A stretch of DNA of 64,000 nucleotides from Methylobacter luteus IMV-B-3098 (GTDB taxonomy: Bacteria > Pseudomonadota > Gammaproteobacteria > Methylococcales > Methylomonadaceae), in the NCBI RefSeq assembly GCF_000427625.1, contig NZ_KE386569.1, positions 2,229,754-2,293,753 of the forward strand, given 5' to 3'. Under the pieces are notes generated by a model. It saw nothing but the letters and a program-made list of their open reading frames with translations, did no database searches and was not told the DNA's origin. A program made the position numbers and the translations under genes. Shown here in pieces: positions 53,455-62,556 of the stretch; position 1 is the stretch's first letter, and each line of letters starts with the position of its first letter.

Positions 53455-54567
53455 ATGTTTAGATCCCTGTTTAGATCAATTCCTCTGATACCGGTCGTGC
53501 TGCTGCAGGCGTGTTCTCTGACGCCGGGCATGGAAATGGAGACCAACAGCCCGTTATCGCATATCGAGGTTCCAACGATGAAAGACGGCAAGCTGGTCAA
53601 GGAAAAAGCGAAGATCATCCCGATCACCGCCGATCTGATCATCGAGCGGGCAAATGCGAAACAGGAGGTCAATAATCTCCCGATGGATACCAACCCCATG
53701 ACCGCTTATAAGATCGGTCCGCACGACAGACTGCAAATCACGGTCTGGGACCATCCGGAGCTGAACGATCCGGGCAGCGAGAAAATCGACCCCACACTGG
53801 CCGGCAAGACGGTTCAGGATGACGGCACGCTTTATTACCCCTATGTGGGCAATATTCCAGTGGCAGGGAAAACCGTCGCCGAAGTTCGGGAACTGCTGAC
53901 CGAAGGGCTTTCCAAATACTTCAAGAAAGTCAAACTCGATGTCCGCGTGCTGTCTTTCCAGAGCCATCGGGCTGCCGTCGTCGGCCAGGTCAAAACGCCG
54001 GGCGTCCAGTCCATGAACGAGACGCCATTGACCATTGCAGAAGCCATCAGCCGCGCCGGCGGCGTGACCGAGGAAGCCGATTCGAGCAACGTAACCCTGG
54101 CCCGCGATGGCAAGCTCTATAAGATCGATGTGCTGAAGCTATACGAAAAAGGCGGCGCTGACCAGAACCTGCTGCTCAGGGACGGCGACGTGCTTAACAT
54201 CCCCGACCGCCGGGACAGCAAGGTATTCGTCATGGGCGAGGTAGGCCGGCAGCAGGCCCTGCAAATCGGCAATGGCCAACGGATGACGCTCGCACAGGCG
54301 CTCGCGGAAGCTTATGGCGTCGATTTCAACTCTTCGCGGCCGGAAGAGATTTACGTGATCCGCACAGGCGAGCTAAAACCGGAAATTTTCCAGTTGAACG
54401 CGGAATCCCCTGACGCCTTGATACTTGCGGACCAGTTTCCGCTGCAGGCGCACGATACCGTTTTCGTGGGCACGGCGGGCGTCACCCAGTGGTCACGCGT
54501 ACTTAACCAGATCCTACCGTCATCTTTCACTTCGGTCATGTCGCGCGCTGCCTTCATGGGGATGTAA
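53455..54567 (+). CDS. Polysaccharide export lipoprotein (Wza family)
   Basis: From the ATG at 53455 the protein is 370 residues, with a lipobox (LLQAC, about residues 16-20). YKIGPHDRLQITVWDHPEL opens the Poly_export domain, YPYVGNIPVAGKTVAEV and VDVLKLYEKGG-like SLBB segments follow, and GEVGRQQALQIG belongs to the second SLBB repeat. Wza forms the outer-membrane exit channel. AAGGA precedes the ATG. The stop codon overlaps the next possible start by one base, so the gene is coupled to wzc. The C-terminal helix of the pore is present as a short segment. Confidence 0.94.
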   Translation: MFRSLFRSIPLIPVVLLQACSLTPGMEMETNSPLSHIEVPTMKDGKLVKEKAKIIPITADLIIERANAKQEVNNLPMDTNPMTAYKIGPHDRLQITVWDHPELNDPGSEKIDPTLAGKTVQDDGTLYYPYVGNIPVAGKTVAEVRELLTEGLSKYFKKVKLDVRVLSFQSHRAAVVGQVKTPGVQSMNETPLTIAEAISRAGGVTEEADSSNVTLARDGKLYKIDVLKLYEKGGADQNLLLRDGDVLNIPDRRDSKVFVMGEVGRQQALQIGNGQRMTLAQALAEAYGVDFNSSRPEEIYVIRTGELKPEIFQLNAESPDALILADQFPLQAHDTVFVGTAGVTQWSRVLNQILPSSFTSVMSRAAFMGM

Positions 54568-54617
54568 TGGCATTCGAGGGAAAGAGCTTGTTCTCACACG
54601 ATCAGGAAAAAAAGATT

Positions 54618-56978
54618 ATGTATTTACAGAATGAAGTTAACTCAATTCCACCGCTGAATCCGCTCCCCCGGATTGAAGAGCGTAGCGTAAGTATTCGAGA
54701 TTATGTCGACCTGTTGATCGAAGGCAGAAAGACCATTCTGTTGGCTTTAGTGTCAGTATTGCTGGTCGCGACAGTCTATCTGATGCTGGCGCCGCGCACT
54801 TACAAGGCGGACGCGCTGCTGCGGATCGACAAGAACAAGGCGCTGCTCGCGGCGCCGCTGCGCAGCGAAGCGAACCAGGCGCCGTCCGAAGCCGAAAGCC
54901 CGAGAGCGCAACGCGAAGTGGAAATCCTCCGTTCCCGTTCGGTTCTGGGCAAAGTGGTGGAAAATCTCAACCTGACGGTGGAAGCCTCCCCGCGTTATTT
55001 TCCCGTCATCGGCGAGACCCTGGCGCGCAAACACGATGCCCACGACGGCCTCGCTAGTCCCTGGTGGGGATTTGGCCGCTGGGCCTGGGGCGGCGAAAAG
55101 CTGAAGGTCGACACCTTCACTGTGCCTGATCGCTATCTGGGCAAGGAATTTACCCTGATCGCGCTGGAAGCAGGCCGTTTCCAGTTGCTGGGTCCGAAGG
55201 ATGAGCCGTTGGCCGAAGGACCCGTAGGCGAATCCGTCACCGCCGACATCGGCGAGAGCGCGCCTGTGGCCGTCAAAATCGCCGAGCTCGAAGCGCGTCC
55301 CGGCACGCATTTCAAGTTGACCCGGAAAACTTCATTGGAAGCCATCGAAACGTTGCAGAAGGCTTTTTCCGTCAAGGAAGTTTCCAAGGATACGGATATT
55401 CTCAGCGTCGAACTGAAAGGCAAGGACCCGGAGCAGCTGGCTAAATCGGTCAACGATATTGCCGCCATTTATGTCAACGCGACGGTCAATTGGGAGTCCG
55501 CGGAAGCCGGGCAAAAACTGGCTTTCCTGGAAAGCCAGCTGCCTATCGTCAAGGATCGCCTGGAAAAGGCGGAGCAGGGTTTGAGCGTTTACCGGCAAAA
55601 ACATGGCGCGGTCGACATCTCTGCCGAGGCCGAAATACTGCTGAAGCAGGCCGCGGAAATGGAAACCCTGGGCATCCAGCTCAAACAGAAATACGACGAG
55701 CAAAGCCAGCGCCTGGAATCCGCTCATCCGGACATGCAAGCCACCAACGCGCAAATCAAGCGCGTCAATAGCAAGCTGTCGAAACTGGAAAAACGCATCA
55801 GGGATCTGCCTCGCACCCAACAGAGCGTGGTCAGCCTGTCACGTGATGTGCAGGTCAATACCGAGCTTTATACCTCGCTGTTGAACAGCGCCCAGGAGCA
55901 GCGCATCGCCGCCGCCGGTTCCCTGGGCAACTCCCGTATCGTCGATTTCGCGGTCACGCCGGAAAAGCCCTATTGGCCGAGGCCCGGCATGCTGTTGGCC
56001 ATCGCTGGCCTGCTGGGTCTGACCGGGGGCTCCGCTATGGTATTCCTGAGACATTCCCTGCAGCGCCACGACAATTATCCGGCCTTGCTGGAATATCAGG
56101 TGGGCCTGCCGCTGTACGCAGCCATTCCTCATAGCAAGAAGCAGCAACGGCTGGCGCGCCTGATCGACCAGGGCAAAACGCGCGAGCCCGGCATCCTGGC
56201 CAGCCAGGACCCCCAGGATATCTCCGTCGAGTCGCTGCGCGGCCTGCGGACCACCCTGGAAGCGACCCTGGCCAGCAACGAGAGTAAGGTCATCATGGTC
56301 AGCAGCCCGGCTCCCGGCATGGGCAAATCCTTCGTCAGCACCAACCTCGCGGCACTGCTGGCCAGCATCAAAAAACGCGTGCTGATCATCGACGCAGACA
56401 TGCGCAACGGCCGGCTGCATGATGCGTTCTCCGTCGACCGCCAGCCGGGGCTTTCCGACCTGCTGGCCGGCAGGGCCACGCTGGGCGAGGTGATCGTCAG
56501 CCTGCCCGAAGTCGGGGTGGATTTCATACCGAAAGGCAGCACGGTTCTGAATCCGGCGGAATTGCTGGTGATCGGCAATCTGGAGGAGACGATCGAACAG
56601 TTAAAGAGCTTTTACAACCATGTCGTGATTGATTCGCCGCCGATTCTGGGCGCGACGGATCCCGCCATTCTGGGCAAGTACGCCGATGCCACCTTCCTGG
56701 TCGTCAAGGAAGGCCGCTATACGGCGCAGGAACTGGAAGTCAGTTTTAAACGCTTCCAGCAGGTCGGCATCAAACCGAACGGTTTTATTATCAACAACAT
56801 GAAAGAAGGCTCATCGTATTCGCCTTATTACGGTTACGCTTACGGCAGTCAGATCGATACGGAGGAAAAAAGCCTGTCCGCAAAAATACCCGGTTATCAG
56901 GCGGTCGAGGATTGGTTCAAAAGAAACGAGGAACCCGAGGTGCTGTCCTCTTTAGCGATGGATGATGAACAGGTTTAA
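54618..56978 (+). CDS. Polysaccharide copolymerase/tyrosine autokinase (Wzc family)
   Basis: The product is 786 residues from the ATG at 54618 (AGGA ten bases upstream); an ATG at 54567 overlapping the wza stop would add 17 residues. It has a Wzz domain with SIRDYVDLLIEGRKTILLAL (first membrane segment), a long coiled-coil periplasmic part and a second segment near LLAIAGLLGLTGG. The cytoplasmic BY-kinase has Walker A SPAPGMGKS (Lys570), RVLIIDADMRNG for Walker A' and HVVIDSPP for Walker B. The tail has the Tyr-rich cluster YSPYYGYAYGS, the usual autophosphorylation site. It controls chain length and drives export with Wza. Confidence 0.95.
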   Translation: MYLQNEVNSIPPLNPLPRIEERSVSIRDYVDLLIEGRKTILLALVSVLLVATVYLMLAPRTYKADALLRIDKNKALLAAPLRSEANQAPSEAESPRAQREVEILRSRSVLGKVVENLNLTVEASPRYFPVIGETLARKHDAHDGLASPWWGFGRWAWGGEKLKVDTFTVPDRYLGKEFTLIALEAGRFQLLGPKDEPLAEGPVGESVTADIGESAPVAVKIAELEARPGTHFKLTRKTSLEAIETLQKAFSVKEVSKDTDILSVELKGKDPEQLAKSVNDIAAIYVNATVNWESAEAGQKLAFLESQLPIVKDRLEKAEQGLSVYRQKHGAVDISAEAEILLKQAAEMETLGIQLKQKYDEQSQRLESAHPDMQATNAQIKRVNSKLSKLEKRIRDLPRTQQSVVSLSRDVQVNTELYTSLLNSAQEQRIAAAGSLGNSRIVDFAVTPEKPYWPRPGMLLAIAGLLGLTGGSAMVFLRHSLQRHDNYPALLEYQVGLPLYAAIPHSKKQQRLARLIDQGKTREPGILASQDPQDISVESLRGLRTTLEATLASNESKVIMVSSPAPGMGKSFVSTNLAALLASIKKRVLIIDADMRNGRLHDAFSVDRQPGLSDLLAGRATLGEVIVSLPEVGVDFIPKGSTVLNPAELLVIGNLEETIEQLKSFYNHVVIDSPPILGATDPAILGKYADATFLVVKEGRYTAQELEVSFKRFQQVGIKPNGFIINNMKEGSSYSPYYGYAYGSQIDTEEKSLSAKIPGYQAVEDWFKRNEEPEVLSSLAMDDEQV

Positions 56979-56981
56979 GCG

Positions 56982-58232
56982 ATGAACCTGCGCCTGGAGA
57001 AAGACTTGCCGGTTCTGCTGTTCGCGCTGGTCTGCGCTTCGACGGTGGCCGCCCTGCCGCAGATGGAGTCGAACTGGAACGGGGTGAAAGAGGTTTACGG
57101 CGAACAGGACTTCGGTTTGCGGATACTGCGCGAAGTCATGCTGCTGGTGCTGATCGTATACGGATTTCTTGAACCGCGCTTGCGGCAAGGTATTTTGACC
57201 GGCTCCGTGTTTGCATTCCTTAGCCTGATAGCCACTTATGTGTTGTGTGAAGTCGCCTATGCGCTCTATCTGGACCTGCCTTTGGTGGTGCCGATGGCGG
57301 GATTGCGCGTTTTCGAATACATGCCCGTGGCATTGATCGGCTTCGCGGCCAGTCGCCTGGGCGCGGGTCAATATGTCCTTTATAAATTCGCGTATTATCT
57401 TCGTTATTACATTGCGCTCCAGACCGTACTGGCGATCACCCAGGCCTTGTGGGCGCCGCCTATACTGGGCGTGTCGCTACTGGGCGGCGGACGGCCTTTC
57501 GGCACCTTCGTCAGCCCCAACCTGTTCGGCGCGGCCATGGCGACCTGCTCGCTGCTTTTCGCCGTGGTGCCGGGCATGCGCAAGTGGATGGGCGTGAGCA
57601 TCTTTCTGGCCTTGCTGAGCGGTTCGCGCACCGCGCTGATCAGCTCACTGCTGGTGGTGTTCTTTCAGATTTATGCGGCGCTTCGTCCGCGCGACCGCTG
57701 GGCGCTGGTCATGCCGGCGCCGATTCTGGCCGTCGGCGCGCTGATACTGGCATCCAGCCCCCTGCTCAGCGGCCGCGATGACGCGGACCCCACCCAGGAC
57801 GGCCGCCTGGATTTGTGGCAGCGGATATTTTCCAATTATATCGACGGGCCTGCGGATGTGCTGTTCGGCTGGGGCCTGGGGCTCAGTTCCAATACGATCA
57901 ACGTCCTCTACGGCGCCGAGCATTTTCCAGGGCAATTCGACTCCGACAGTCTGTATTTATTCCTGTTGAACGGTTATGGCCTGATCGGCCTTTTGGCCTA
58001 TGTCGGTTTTCTATGGATGACGACAAGGATGTCCGTCCACCCCAATAAGGGCCTGGTGATCATGTTTATTTTCGTTGCGGGACTGACCTTCAATATGTGG
58101 GAGTATTTTCCGCAAAACGCGATGCTCATGTTCCTGTGGGGATTGGTATTGGGAACCGGGCTTCAGTCCAGCCCGGCTCCCTTGAAGGACGGCCCGATAA
58201 TTCCGGATTCCTACTATCGGCGCCCCTACTGA
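56982..58232 (+). CDS. O-antigen polymerase/ligase-like membrane protein (Wzy-like)
   Basis: The 416-residue protein has about 10-11 membrane segments and a periplasmic loop with GRPFGTFVSPNLFGAAMAT and DGRLDLWQRIF, like the Wzy_C (O-antigen ligase/polymerase) group. The position between wzc and a flippase argues that it is the polymerase of a Wzy-dependent pathway, joining repeat units in the periplasm. The start ATG lies three bases after the wzc stop. Whether it polymerises or ligates cannot be settled from the sequence. Confidence 0.85.
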   Translation: MNLRLEKDLPVLLFALVCASTVAALPQMESNWNGVKEVYGEQDFGLRILREVMLLVLIVYGFLEPRLRQGILTGSVFAFLSLIATYVLCEVAYALYLDLPLVVPMAGLRVFEYMPVALIGFAASRLGAGQYVLYKFAYYLRYYIALQTVLAITQALWAPPILGVSLLGGGRPFGTFVSPNLFGAAMATCSLLFAVVPGMRKWMGVSIFLALLSGSRTALISSLLVVFFQIYAALRPRDRWALVMPAPILAVGALILASSPLLSGRDDADPTQDGRLDLWQRIFSNYIDGPADVLFGWGLGLSSNTINVLYGAEHFPGQFDSDSLYLFLLNGYGLIGLLAYVGFLWMTTRMSVHPNKGLVIMFIFVAGLTFNMWEYFPQNAMLMFLWGLVLGTGLQSSPAPLKDGPIIPDSYYRRPY

Positions 58233-58256
58233 CAGCGAGCCTTTAAAGGACACACT

Positions 58257-59573
58257 ATGGGACTATTGAAAGAAAAACGATTATTCGGCGATGCGTTCTG
58301 GGCGCTGTTCGGGCAACTGGCGTCCGCCATCGCGTTGCTGGCCGGCACTCGCATCCTGACCGAACTGGTCACGCCGGAGACCTACGGGCAGGTCGCCTTG
58401 CTGAACGGCTTTGTGGCGCTGGGCGTGAGTCTTTTTTCCTATCCTTTCATCTGCGCCGGCATGCGGATATTGCCGGAGTGCCAGAACAAGCTGGAGCGCG
58501 CCGATTTGCATGGCGTCGTGGCCAGCCTGACGGCACGGTCCACGACGCTGGCGATCATTGTTCTCGTGTCGAGCGGCGCCGTATACGGTTATCTTACCCA
58601 TAATGACAGTTGGCTGTTTGCGCTTGCAGGCGTCCTGCTGGCGGTAACGGTGCGGCGGGAGCTGGGCATTCAACTGCTGATCGGTGAGCGCAGGCAACGG
58701 GGGGCGAGCCTGTGGCAGACCACCGACAGCATCCTGCGGCCGGTGCTCTCGATCTCGCTGGTCTGGTATCTGGGCCGTCAGGCTGAATGGATATTGCTGG
58801 GCTACATCCTGGCCAGCCTGATCTCCAATACGGTCTGGTCGCTGATCCAGCGCGTGAAAGCCGACGCCAACAAGGAGCGCCGGCCGGTCAGGTCGCGCAA
58901 TTTCAGAAAGGATGTCTGGGCCTATGCCCTGCCCCTGATCCCGATGGAATTGATTTTCTGGCTCAACGGCCTGGGCGACCGCTATGTCATCGGCTACATG
59001 ATGACGGCCGCCGATGTGGGTTTGTACGCGGCGACTTACCTGATTATCAACGAGGCGTTCAACCGCAGCGCGATGGTTCTGCTGCGCACTTTTCAGCCGG
59101 CCTATTTTCAGAAATGTTCGCAGAACCGCATGAAGGAAGGCTTCAAGCTGTTGTGGCTATGGATTGGCTGCGTGATTGCCATGGGCATTATTGGCGTGTC
59201 GCTGTTGCTGTTTACCAAGGACTGGGTGGCGGCTTTGCTGCTGGCAAAATCGTATCATTCAGCGGTTGCGCTGATGCCCGCCATAGCGGTCGGATCTGCC
59301 TTGCATGCCCTGGGAACCGTAGTGGCCCAGCCGCTGCTAGCCAATAAAAAAACCCGGCTGTTTTTGCTTGGCCGCGTCTGCGGCGCTGTGGCGGCGGTCA
59401 TCAGCATTCCGCTGATGGTGAAATACTACGGCCTGATGGGGGCGGCCATGGCCAACCCTATCTATTACGGTGTCGAGACATTGGTTCTGGCGCTCTTGGC
59501 CAAGCCATGGCGGATCATCAGCTTGCAGCACAATGACGAAATCGAGGCGGCAAGTTGCAATGCCGCAGCCTGA
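58257..59573 (+). CDS. Polysaccharide repeat-unit flippase (Wzx-like)
   Basis: The 438-residue protein has 12 or so membrane segments in the pattern of MOP-superfamily flippases. It begins with GDAFWALFGQLASAIALLAGTRILTELVTPETYGQ in two adjoining parts, the usual first helix and loop. Later come LPLIPMELIFWLNGLGDRYVIGYMMTAADVGLYAA and the final helices. It should move undecaprenyl-linked repeat units across the inner membrane. An AAGGA site precedes the ATG. It is the last gene before the second palindromic repeat. Confidence 0.9.
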   Translation: MGLLKEKRLFGDAFWALFGQLASAIALLAGTRILTELVTPETYGQVALLNGFVALGVSLFSYPFICAGMRILPECQNKLERADLHGVVASLTARSTTLAIIVLVSSGAVYGYLTHNDSWLFALAGVLLAVTVRRELGIQLLIGERRQRGASLWQTTDSILRPVLSISLVWYLGRQAEWILLGYILASLISNTVWSLIQRVKADANKERRPVRSRNFRKDVWAYALPLIPMELIFWLNGLGDRYVIGYMMTAADVGLYAATYLIINEAFNRSAMVLLRTFQPAYFQKCSQNRMKEGFKLLWLWIGCVIAMGIIGVSLLLFTKDWVAALLLAKSYHSAVALMPAIAVGSALHALGTVVAQPLLANKKTRLFLLGRVCGAVAAVISIPLMVKYYGLMGAAMANPIYYGVETLVLALLAKPWRIISLQHNDEIEAASCNAAA

Positions 59574-59659
59574 AGCTGCTCGTAATGCTCGGCTAATGTT
59601 CGAAATATAAAATTATTTAACTGATGTTGCGCGGACAATTTGCCCTACGTCAAAGCGCC

Positions 59660-59749
59660 TGTAGGGTCGAATTAATTCGACCCGGGACGCCCGCCGAGCT
59701 TTCCGGAAGGCGGCATGGCTCTGTTAAGTGCGAATGAATTCGCACCTAC
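59660..59749 (+). repeat. Palindrome-rich dispersed repeat, copy B
   Basis: This 90-bp unit starts TGTAGGGTCGAATTAATTCG and ends GAATGAATTCGCACCTAC. It holds a perfect 20-bp palindrome (GGGTCGAATTAATTCGACCC, 59664-59683) and a near-palindrome at the right end. Copy A (51673-51781) has the same parts in the opposite orientation. The two copies bracket wcaJ-like, wza, wzc, wzy and wzx. The rest of the spacer (59574-59853) shows no gene. Confidence 0.8.
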
Positions 59750-59853
59750 GGAGAACCGCAATGTTCGCAGCAAACGGGATTAAAAAAGCTGCCCGTGCGT
59801 AACATCAGTCAACCCTGTTTTTTGTTAACAGCCCTATCAAAAGAAAAAATACT

Positions 59854-60798
59854 ATGGCATATGCACCAGCAGTTTCAGAAATATATGGCGACGTTCTGCA
59901 CGAATGTGTGGCTTGCGGCAGCATAAAAATAAGCTATTGGCGGACGAAAAATTTTCAGTATACGGACGGCGCGGACAACAAGGAATTCCATATCTATCGT
60001 TGCGTCAGTTGCGGCACAGGCTTTCTGAACCAGCCGCCGCACGCGCAATGGCTGCAGGCCATCTATCAATACTCGGGCCAGGCGCTGACCCAGCCGGTCA
60101 CTATCGAGGACGTGCTGGACCGGGAGGCCGAGTTTCCCAACTGCACGGTGGATGCCGAACGCATGGCCCGGCAGGCGGACCAGTTCAATTATTCGGATAA
60201 CCACCGGGCGCTGGACATTGGCTCAGGCTTCGGTTTCTACACGCGGGCGCTCAAAAAAGCGGGTTATCAAACGGTCAGCATCAATCCTGGCGAATACGAA
60301 AACGAGGTGTTCCGCAAGCTGAATGGCGATGAGCCGGTCCCTGTCATGTTCGAGGACTTTGAACCCTCCGAACCGTTCGGCGTGGTGCTGATGTCGCAGG
60401 TACTGGAACATCTGCTTGAGCCGAATCGTGCGATACGCAAGGTATCCGACCTGCTGACCACCGGCGGCGTTCTGGCCTGCGCCGTGCCTAATTACGATTC
60501 GTTTCTGGTCAAGCTGCTGGGGACGAAGGATAACGCCTGTTTATGGGTGCCGGAGCATGTCAATTACTTTACCGAGAAAGGCCTGACAGCCCTGGTCGAG
60601 CAAAACGGCTTCCATGTGGTCAAGGTGGAGCAGATAACCCGGGTGCCGTTCAACGCGCTATCGAAACGATTGGGCCTGCGAGGAAGGCCGGCTGTCGCCG
60701 CCGACGCGCTGGTCAGGCTGCTGCAGATCCCGTTTGCCGGCCTGATGAACTTCTTTGGACTGGGCATTTACATTAACCTCTATGCGGTCAAGAAATAA
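59854..60798 (+). CDS. Class I SAM-dependent methyltransferase with N-terminal zinc ribbon
   Basis: The 314-residue protein opens with a Cys-rich module (ECVACGS and YRCVSCGTGFLNQPP), the zinc-ribbon form found before Methyltransf_23/C-methyltransferase-like domains in polysaccharide clusters. The methyltransferase part has RALDIGSGFGFYTRAL (motif I), GVVLMSQVLEHLLEP, GVLACAVPNYDS and WVPEHVNYFTEKGLTALV. It probably methylates a sugar or its precursor in this locus; acceptor and atom are unknown. A weak ribosome binding site precedes the ATG. It is the first gene after the second palindromic repeat. Confidence 0.88.
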   Translation: MAYAPAVSEIYGDVLHECVACGSIKISYWRTKNFQYTDGADNKEFHIYRCVSCGTGFLNQPPHAQWLQAIYQYSGQALTQPVTIEDVLDREAEFPNCTVDAERMARQADQFNYSDNHRALDIGSGFGFYTRALKKAGYQTVSINPGEYENEVFRKLNGDEPVPVMFEDFEPSEPFGVVLMSQVLEHLLEPNRAIRKVSDLLTTGGVLACAVPNYDSFLVKLLGTKDNACLWVPEHVNYFTEKGLTALVEQNGFHVVKVEQITRVPFNALSKRLGLRGRPAVAADALVRLLQIPFAGLMNFFGLGIYINLYAVKK

Positions 60799-60841
60799 CA
60801 GACTTGCCGTGCGTTCAAACCAGAAATTTCAGAAAGAACCT

Positions 60842-61624
60842 ATGCTGACTGTCGCTATTTTGACTAAAAACGAGGAAGCCAACCTGCCCCGTTGCCTGGA
60901 GGCCATCCCTGACCGCTATCCCATCGTCATCGTGGATTCAGGCAGTACCGACAACACGCTGGCCATCGCCGAGAGTCGCGGTTGCAGAATTTACACCAAT
61001 CCATGGCCCGGTTTTGCCGAGCAGCGCAACTTCGCCATCAATCAATGCGGGATAGATACGCCCTGGATCCTGTTTGTCGATGCCGACGAAATCTATCCCG
61101 AAAAATTCTATGACTGGTTTGAATCCGGGATGTCCGGCATCGACTCGATCGATGTGCTGATGGTGCCGTCGATCCTGTATCTGCGGGAAAAGCGCCTGAA
61201 CCACGCGCCCGGCTATCCCATTTATCATCCAAGGCTGGTGCGCAGGGAGACCGTCCGATTCGTCCGCAACCATACCGGACATGGCGAAGCCGTTATCGAT
61301 ACGTGCCGGATCGGCTACTCCGATATTCCTTATGAACACTATTTTTATCACGGCGAAATCATTGAATGGATGCATAAACATGTCGGCAAGGCCGCACAAG
61401 AGGTGCGGCTTAAGCCGACAGCGGGCGCCGTAATGACCACGCGCGGGCGACTAAGCGTCCTGTTGGGGCGATCCTGGCTCAGGGTTGTCGCCCGGTTTTT
61501 ATACCACTTTGTGTTGCGAGGTGGTTTTCTGGACGGTTTTGCAGGGCTGGAGTTTGCGCTCATGTTTACCTGGTATGAGGCAACCATCTATGTCCAGGCA
61601 AAGGCCGCCACTCAGTCAAGGTGA
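60842..61624 (+). CDS. Glycosyltransferase, GT2 family (WaaE/KdtX-like)
   Basis: From the ATG at 60842 the protein is 260 residues. VAILTKNEEANLPRCLEAI, PIVIVDSGSTDNTLAIAESRG and the metal-binding FVDADEIYP are GT2 features. The QRNFAINQC and YHPRLVRRE segments match the WaaE/KdtX branch. A hydrophobic tail suggests membrane association. It should add one sugar to the lipid-linked repeat unit in the cytoplasm. The stop codon lies six bases before the next start. Confidence 0.9.
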   Translation: MLTVAILTKNEEANLPRCLEAIPDRYPIVIVDSGSTDNTLAIAESRGCRIYTNPWPGFAEQRNFAINQCGIDTPWILFVDADEIYPEKFYDWFESGMSGIDSIDVLMVPSILYLREKRLNHAPGYPIYHPRLVRRETVRFVRNHTGHGEAVIDTCRIGYSDIPYEHYFYHGEIIEWMHKHVGKAAQEVRLKPTAGAVMTTRGRLSVLLGRSWLRVVARFLYHFVLRGGFLDGFAGLEFALMFTWYEATIYVQAKAATQSR

Positions 61625-61629
61625 TAAAT

Positions 61630-62484
61630 ATGAAAGTTTCACTCGTTTTGGCAACGCTGGGAAGAGATACCGAACTGGTTGATTTTTTGGAGTCCCTACG
61701 GTACCAGACCTATGAAGACTTTGAGTTGATCATTATCGATCAGAACAAGGACGGTAAAATTGATGCTATCGTCGAATCGTTCAAAAACAGCTTTGAGGTT
61801 AACCATGTCAAAGTGGATTTTGCGGGCAACGCCAGGGCACGGGATTACGGCATCGGCTTTGCCAAGGGCGGCATCATCGCCTTTCCTGATGATGATTGCG
61901 TATACGACAGGGATGTCCTGAAAAATGTCGTAGCGGAATTTGAGCAGCGTAAAGATCTCGCCATCCTGGTGGCGGGGTCATATGACTTTTCATCCGACCG
62001 CTTCAGCATTGGCGTCAACAGCCGGAAAGCCCAGTATTTTTCACGCTTCCGGATGATGGGCGTCGAATTCACGCAGTTTTTCAATATGAACCGGATCGAT
62101 CGCAGGCAATTCCACATGGATCACGACTTCGGCATCGGCTCAAAATATTCCGGCGGCGAGGGTTTTGAACTGCTGTACCGGTTGCTGCGCGCCGGCTGCA
62201 CCGCTTTCTATAACCCGGACATTAAGGTTTATCACGCCGACAAGGATCACTACAAGCTCGGAACCGGCAGGATGCTGATGTATTCCACCGGGGTCGGGGC
62301 TTACATCAGAAAATTCGCCAATCAGCAGGACGTGTTCATTCTGTATTACATCGTCCGCAAGATGTTCGTAGCTCCCGCCATCAAGATGCTGCTGGCGCTG
62401 GTTTTATTGAACCCGAAAAAGCTGACCTATTCTTTTTACAATCTCGTCGGCATCTGGCGCGGGTTCCTGGCGTATGGACGGTAA
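61630..62484 (+). CDS. Glycosyltransferase, GT2 family
   Basis: From the ATG at 61630 the protein is 284 residues. It begins MKVSLVLATLGRDTELVDFLESL, then LIIIDQNKDGKIDAIVE and AFPDDDCVYDRDVL, with the GT2 metal motif read as DDD/DDC. A C-terminal hydrophobic region (MLLALVLLNPKKLTYSFYNLVG) is a membrane or interface segment. The position six bases after the previous gene indicates the same operon. Sugar and linkage are unknown. Confidence 0.9.
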   Translation: MKVSLVLATLGRDTELVDFLESLRYQTYEDFELIIIDQNKDGKIDAIVESFKNSFEVNHVKVDFAGNARARDYGIGFAKGGIIAFPDDDCVYDRDVLKNVVAEFEQRKDLAILVAGSYDFSSDRFSIGVNSRKAQYFSRFRMMGVEFTQFFNMNRIDRRQFHMDHDFGIGSKYSGGEGFELLYRLLRAGCTAFYNPDIKVYHADKDHYKLGTGRMLMYSTGVGAYIRKFANQQDVFILYYIVRKMFVAPAIKMLLALVLLNPKKLTYSFYNLVGIWRGFLAYGR

Positions 62485-62556
62485 TGCGTTACACAAGACC
62501 AACATGGGTCACTCGATAATCATTATTTATTCACAGACAGATTCAGGAAAAATATT

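Noticed and set aside
51673-59749. Composite transposon carrying the polymerisation genes
   Set aside because: The two repeats contain no transposase and are too short and diverged to be insertion sequences; kept only as a dispersed repeat pair.
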